Positions 60,233-64,000 of a DNA stretch of 64,000 nt are shown piece after piece. Under the pieces are notes generated by a model. It searched no databases, had not been told where the DNA came from, and was given only the letters and a program-made list of their open reading frames with translations. Each line of letters starts with the position of its first letter. Positions within the stretch are counted from its first letter, which is position 1. The stretch spans positions 248,001-312,000 of the forward strand of contig CAVPZC010000002.1 of assembly GCA_963710175.1 (NCBI GenBank). The letters run 5' to 3'. Origin of the DNA: Phormidesmis sp963710175 (lineage in GTDB: Bacteria; Cyanobacteriota; Cyanobacteriia; Phormidesmidales; Phormidesmidaceae). A program made the translations under genes and the position numbers.

Positions 60233-61102
60233 ATGACAAAAACTGCATGGGTATTTCCGGGCCAGGGTTCACAAGCGGTCGGGATGGGCGCAGACCTGGC
60301 TGAGACGTGCCGGGCTCAGTTCGACCAGGCGACAGATATTTTGGGCTGGTCGGTGCTAGACGTTTGCCAGAACGAAGAGAAGCTAAACAGCACCCTCTAT
60401 ACCCAGCCGTGCCTCTACGTGATTGAATGTGCGCTGGCAGATTTACTCCTGGCGGCGGGCCACCATCCTCAAGTGGTTGCAGGCCATAGCCTGGGCGAAT
60501 ACTCTGCCCTTTACACAGCCGGTGTGTTTGACTTTGCCTCAGGGCTGCGCCTGGTAAAACGCCGGTCTGAGCTGATGTCTCAGGCCTCCTCAGGGGCAAT
60601 GGCGGCGCTGATGGGCTTTGACCGGGAGGCGCTAGAGGCCAAGCTTGCGGCGACTGAGGGCGTAGTGTTAGCCAATGACAACAATCCTGGTCAGGTGGTG
60701 ATTTCGGGTACGCCAGCGGCAGTAGAAACGGTGATGGAGAGCGTCAAATCTAAGCGAGCGGTGACGCTCAACGTCAGCGGTGCTTTTCATTCGCCGCTGA
60801 TGGCTGAAGCCGCCGAAGCCTTTGCAGCGGTGCTGGCCGAGGTGCCTTTTCAAAATGCGAAAGTGCCCGTTCTGTCGAATGTAGACCCAAGCCCGCAGAC
60901 GACAGCAGCGCTGCTCAAAGAACGCCTAACGCAGCAGATGACCGGCCCTGTGCGCTGGCGAGAGATTTCGCTGAGTCTGCCTGAGCAAGGCGTTGAGTCG
61001 GTGATAGAAGTTGGCCCAGGCAAGGTGCTGACGGGCTTAATTAAGCGCACCTGTAAGGGGTTGCCCTTACAGAATGTCAGTAGCTTGGCAGAAGTTCCCT
61101 GA
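60233..61102 (+). CDS. fabD: Malonyl-CoA:ACP transacylase
   Basis: 289 residues. Active-site Ser in VVAGHSLGEYSALYTAGVF (S86), His in GAFHSPLMAEAAEAFA, and the PGQGSQAVGMG start. It loads malonate on ACP for FabH and later condensations. Third in the plsX-fabH-fabD series, 51 bases after fabH. A plsC gene often follows in cyanobacteria; here a mutarotase gene does. Confidence 0.96.
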   Translation: MTKTAWVFPGQGSQAVGMGADLAETCRAQFDQATDILGWSVLDVCQNEEKLNSTLYTQPCLYVIECALADLLLAAGHHPQVVAGHSLGEYSALYTAGVFDFASGLRLVKRRSELMSQASSGAMAALMGFDREALEAKLAATEGVVLANDNNPGQVVISGTPAAVETVMESVKSKRAVTLNVSGAFHSPLMAEAAEAFAAVLAEVPFQNAKVPVLSNVDPSPQTTAALLKERLTQQMTGPVRWREISLSLPEQGVESVIEVGPGKVLTGLIKRTCKGLPLQNVSSLAEVP

Positions 61103-61172
61103 AGTACTGCCTACACTTGAACCCGGCTGGCAATCAGGATTAGATTAAGGAAGATCCCGCAGGCAGATAGTT

Positions 61173-62078
61173 ATGACCATTGACCAGCTCAATCAAAAAT
61201 TTAGCATTCCTAACCAGCTCAAAATAGTTGAAGGCAAAGGCGGATTTCCTGTTGTTGAAATTGATAGCGAGAAAGCCAAGGCTAAGATTTCGGTTTATTC
61301 GGCTCAGGTACTGTCCTTTCAGCCGGTTGGGGAAGCCGAAGATCTCCTATTTGTGAGTGAAAACGCCTATTACCAGAGCGGGAAGGCGACGAAAGGAGGG
61401 ATTCCTATCTGCTGGCCCTGGTTTGGCCCCGACCCGGATGGGCTTGGTCGGGGCAGTCATGGGTTTGTTCGCAATCGCATGTGGACGCTGCTCAGCGCTG
61501 AAGCAACGGCAGCAGGTGAGACGAAAGTCAGGCTGGGTATAACAGCTAGCGAAGAGACTGAAGAGATTTGGCCGCATCGCTTTGAGCTGGTGCTGGAGAT
61601 TTTGGTTGGGGCTCAGCTCAGCCTTACGCTAACTACTCAAAATACTGGGGATGAGGCTTTTTCAATTACTCAGGCATTCCATACTTACTTCACTATTGGC
61701 GATGTCAATCAAGTTCAGGTGCTCGGACTAGAAGAGAACACTTACTTTGACAAGGCAAACGAGGGGGCTCAAAAGACTCAATCGGGAGCAATTGCGATTT
61801 CAGCCGAAACAGATCGCATCTATACCGGCGTGAAGCCTGAGCTAGTGATTGACGACGGCGCACTCGGGCGGCGTATTCGCATTTCTACGCAGGGTAGCCG
61901 CACTGCCATTGTCTGGAATCCCTGGAAGGAAATATCTATTAAGATGGCCGACTTAGAAGCGCAGGACTATCAGCGGTTTATTTGTGTAGAGACGGCCAAT
62001 ACTCAAGATGAGGTGATCGAGATATCGCCGGGGGATGACTATCAGTTGCAGGCTGTTTACACGATAGAGCGTGGCTGA
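61173..62078 (+). CDS. D-hexose-6-phosphate mutarotase (YeaD-like)
   Basis: 301 residues, ATG start. Aldose-1-epimerase-fold protein: ISVYSAQVLSFQPVGEAEDL, GGIPICWPWFGPDPDGLGRG, HGFVRNRMWTLLS with the active-site His/Arg, and ITQAFHTYFTIGDV, FICVETANTQDEV. It interconverts alpha and beta anomers of hexose-6-phosphates. It follows fabD after 70 bases; linkage to lipid synthesis is not obvious. Confidence 0.9.
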   Translation: MTIDQLNQKFSIPNQLKIVEGKGGFPVVEIDSEKAKAKISVYSAQVLSFQPVGEAEDLLFVSENAYYQSGKATKGGIPICWPWFGPDPDGLGRGSHGFVRNRMWTLLSAEATAAGETKVRLGITASEETEEIWPHRFELVLEILVGAQLSLTLTTQNTGDEAFSITQAFHTYFTIGDVNQVQVLGLEENTYFDKANEGAQKTQSGAIAISAETDRIYTGVKPELVIDDGALGRRIRISTQGSRTAIVWNPWKEISIKMADLEAQDYQRFICVETANTQDEVIEISPGDDYQLQAVYTIERG

Positions 62079-62101
62079 AGTTCTGTGACTGTGCAATTGC
62101 G

Positions 62102-63229
62102 CTAAGAAGAAGTCAGGGCCGAACGATCAGGCCGCGCAAAGATCATCCGGCCTGCTGAGGTTTGCAGTGCGCCAGTCACGACGACCACTAGCTCATCGCC
62201 AATAAATCCCTGGCCTTCTTCGACCACGACCATCGTGCCATCGTTCAGATAGCCCACGCCCTGGGAGGGTTCTTTACCTTCTTTGAGCACTCTAATAGCA
62301 ATATCGTCGCCGGGCAGGTAAGTAGGGCGAATGGCCTTGGCCAAATCGTTGATATTCAGCACTTTGACCTGCTGCACGCTCGCGACTTTGTTGAGGTTGT
62401 AGTCGGTCGTGAGCAGCTGGGCATTCATCTCCTGAGCGAGCTTGACCAGCTTGGCATCGACGGCGCTGATGTCGTTGTAGTCAGCCGGGTCAACGACGAC
62501 CCGGTCGGGATATTCCTGACGAATGCGATTGAGAATATCTAACCCTCTGCGCCCGCGTGCCCGCTTCTGGTCGCTAGAGGAGTCGGCGACGCGCTGAAGC
62601 TCTTGCAGGACAAACTGCGGCAGCAGCAGTCGCCCTTCGATGAAACCGGTCTCTAGCAGATCTTCAATTCGTCCGTCGATGATGCAGCTAGTGTCAAGCA
62701 CTTTGGTTTTAGAGGGCTTGAGCGTCCCTTCAGAAATCAGCATGGTCTCATAGCTGTTGGGATTGATCAGCCTGAGCAGAGCGCGACCATTTGTTTCCGC
62801 CAGGCTCATGCCCGAAACAGCAAACAGTAAGCTGCCCATGACTGCCGTCACTGGCTTGATAAAGCCAAACTTCTCGGGAATCGGCAGTAAAAAGAGAGGC
62901 GCTAGCATTAAGTTGGCAATCAGCAGGCCAACTACCAGCCCGACTGCTCGGGAGAGCAGCAGATCGGGGGACATCTCTTTGATTTGCCGCTCTACCCGTC
63001 GGTAGCTGGTTTGCACGACCAGGCCTACGCCAATGCCGACTAGCGCCCCAAAGCCGCCCGTCACGGCTTCTAGCCCTTCAATATTGGTGACCTGTTGCAG
63101 GGCAGACTCAGGCAAAAAATCGACGCTAAAATAGCCGATTCCTGCGCCGGTCAAAACGAATGAGATAACAATGAGTGCGTCGAGCATAAGCTGGGGATCA
63201 GGCCTGCGAGCGGTGACGGGCACGCGCAC
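62102..63229 (-). CDS. PIN/TRAM-domain membrane protein
   Basis: 375 residues. Four N-terminal membrane spans (about 10-150, for example LDALIVISFVLTGAGIGYFS and GVGLVVQTSYRRVERQI), then a PIN nuclease-like domain (about 195-300, KVLDTSCIIDGRIEDLLETG with the Asp that would bind metal, and SAVDAKLVKLAQEMNAQLLT), and a TRAM-like C-terminal part (GQGVGYLNDGTMVVVEEGQG). A conserved, YacL-like family in Gram-positives and cyanobacteria with a proposed RNA-binding or cleaving role. ATG (or nearby) start at 63229. Confidence 0.88.
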   Translation of the reverse strand: MRVPVTARRPDPQLMLDALIVISFVLTGAGIGYFSVDFLPESALQQVTNIEGLEAVTGGFGALVGIGVGLVVQTSYRRVERQIKEMSPDLLLSRAVGLVVGLLIANLMLAPLFLLPIPEKFGFIKPVTAVMGSLLFAVSGMSLAETNGRALLRLINPNSYETMLISEGTLKPSKTKVLDTSCIIDGRIEDLLETGFIEGRLLLPQFVLQELQRVADSSSDQKRARGRRGLDILNRIRQEYPDRVVVDPADYNDISAVDAKLVKLAQEMNAQLLTTDYNLNKVASVQQVKVLNINDLAKAIRPTYLPGDDIAIRVLKEGKEPSQGVGYLNDGTMVVVEEGQGFIGDELVVVVTGALQTSAGRMIFARPDRSALTSS

Positions 63230-63322
63230 TAAAGCATTGATGGGATTATGATTACGGCTATTATAGGGTCTGGGTTAGCGATCGCTCCTTAATATCGCAT
63301 TTTTGTAATCTTGCTATTGGTT

Positions 63323-64000
63323 TTGCCGTCTCTAACACGTCTCCCGTCCGTCTTTAGTGCTAACAGCTCATCACCCGCTGCAAAATCGGCCTACGTTCAC
63401 ATTCCCTTCTGCCGGCAGCGCTGCTTTTACTGCGATTTTGCGGTGACCGTGGTGGGTCAGCATAAGCGAGGCGATACCTCTGGCACGATGGCTCAGTATG
63501 TGGAGACACTGATTGCAGAAATTCAGGCCACGCCAGCAGCGGGCGCCGCGCTGGAGACCGTCTTTTTTGGCGGCGGCACCCCTTCTTTGCTCTCGGTGCC
63601 TCAGCTAGAAGCCATTTTGCACGCGCTAGATCAGCGCTTTGGCATTGCGCCTGCTGCCGAAATTTCGATGGAGATGGACCCGGCCACCTTTGATCGGGTG
63701 CACCTGGAAGGCTATCGGGCCGCAGGTATTAATCGTGTCAGCCTAGGCGTGCAGGCGTTTCAAGACGAGATTTTAGCCGCCAGCGGACGTTTTCACCGGC
63801 GCGGCGACATTTTTCGTGCGGTCGAACTTTTGCAGCAGGCCCAGATCGCTAACGTTAGCTTTGACCTAATGTCGGGGCTGCCTCACCAAACCCCAGCCGA
63901 CTGGCAAGATTCTCTAGAGCAGGCGATCGCCCTTCACCCCACTCACCTATCTCACTACGATCTAATCGTAGAGCCGCAGACCGCCTTTAGCCGCTACTTC
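63323..64000 (+). CDS. HemW-like radical SAM protein (coproporphyrinogen oxidase-related), partial
   Basis: The gene runs off the window at 64000. In the frame from TTG 63323 the sequence AYVHIPFCRQRCFYCDFAVT has the radical SAM CxxxCxxC, followed by FFGGGTPSLLSVPQLEAIL and ISMEMDPATFDRVHLEGYRA, GINRVSLGVQAFQDE, and LPHQTPADWQDSLEQAI. This is the HemW (oxygen-independent coproporphyrinogen oxidase-like, haem chaperone) pattern. TTG codons at 63311, 63317 and 63323 are alternative starts; the exact one is undecided. The C-terminal half is outside the window. Confidence 0.85.
   Translation, partial: MPSLTRLPSVFSANSSSPAAKSAYVHIPFCRQRCFYCDFAVTVVGQHKRGDTSGTMAQYVETLIAEIQATPAAGAALETVFFGGGTPSLLSVPQLEAILHALDQRFGIAPAAEISMEMDPATFDRVHLEGYRAAGINRVSLGVQAFQDEILAASGRFHRRGDIFRAVELLQQAQIANVSFDLMSGLPHQTPADWQDSLEQAIALHPTHLSHYDLIVEPQTAFSRYF

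Overview
The window comes from a cyanobacterial chromosome. It contains chlorophyll synthesis (AcsF cyclase), the plastoquinone/tocopherol-type MPBQ/MSBQ methyltransferase, the light-responsive regulator RpaB, a PAP/fibrillin-family protein, DUF4079, a PerR-type Fur protein, and very frequent HIP1-like GCGATCGC octamers inside genes. GC content is moderate. A Leptolyngbya-like or other non-marine lineage would fit, but I cannot fix the genus from this sequence alone.

Layout. 0-1.7 kb: end of an unknown gene, lipA and a single-domain response regulator. 1.9-6.5 kb: an accessory island with a caspase-FGE fusion gene, a HigBA-type toxin-antitoxin pair, a small-protein gene with a structured leader, a Trypco1-like gene, a wrecked third caspase-FGE copy and a tail of a type I restriction HsdR gene. 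6.5-18.1 kb: ordinary genes (FAD oxidoreductase, LpxB-like protein, ABC exporter, MlaE permease, several exported cyanobacterial proteins, PerR). 18.3-21.3 kb: dnaN - oriC - dnaA, with a rich DnaA-box array and a DnaA-trio unwinding element. 21.7-32.6 kb: HtrA protease, deformylase, Uma2 protein, a two-gene ATPase/DUF4276 module that looks like anti-phage defence, Mug, RidA, ArgS, an unusual Nramp transporter and the MPBQ methyltransferase. 32.8-36 kb: a MITE-like repeat and a second accessory island duplicating the small-protein/leader/caspase-FGE arrangement. 36-45 kb: radical SAM/SPASM protein, fibrillin, AraC regulator, AcsF, M48 protease, DUF4079, Nudix. 45-48.3 kb: third accessory stretch (third small-protein paralogue, Fic protein, gene debris, MazEF). 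48.4-54.8 kb: PadR-controlled RND efflux operon, GST, pRiA4b ORF-3 protein. 54.9-64 kb: second copy of the repeat, RadA, then the conserved rpaB-plsX-fabH-fabD block, a hexose-6-phosphate mutarotase, a PIN/TRAM protein and the start of a HemW-like gene cut by the window edge.

The most interesting system is the repeated caspase-FGE locus. Two intact proteins carry an N-terminal caspase-like protease (His/Cys dyad visible) and a C-terminal formylglycine-generating-enzyme/C-type-lectin-fold domain. Their last about 24 variable codons differ almost only at first and second codon positions between strictly conserved flanks. This is the signature expected of target regions of a diversity-generating retroelement (DGR), whose template and reverse transcriptase would lie outside the window. 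A third copy is an internally deleted pseudogene behind a Trypco1-like gene. Two of the three loci sit next to a duplicated segment of about 600 bp with a small-protein gene and a leader whose hairpin stems are conserved while their loops differ. I infer a family of diversified, protease-armed conflict or signalling proteins. The diversification and the RNA structures are testable hypotheses, not demonstrated facts.
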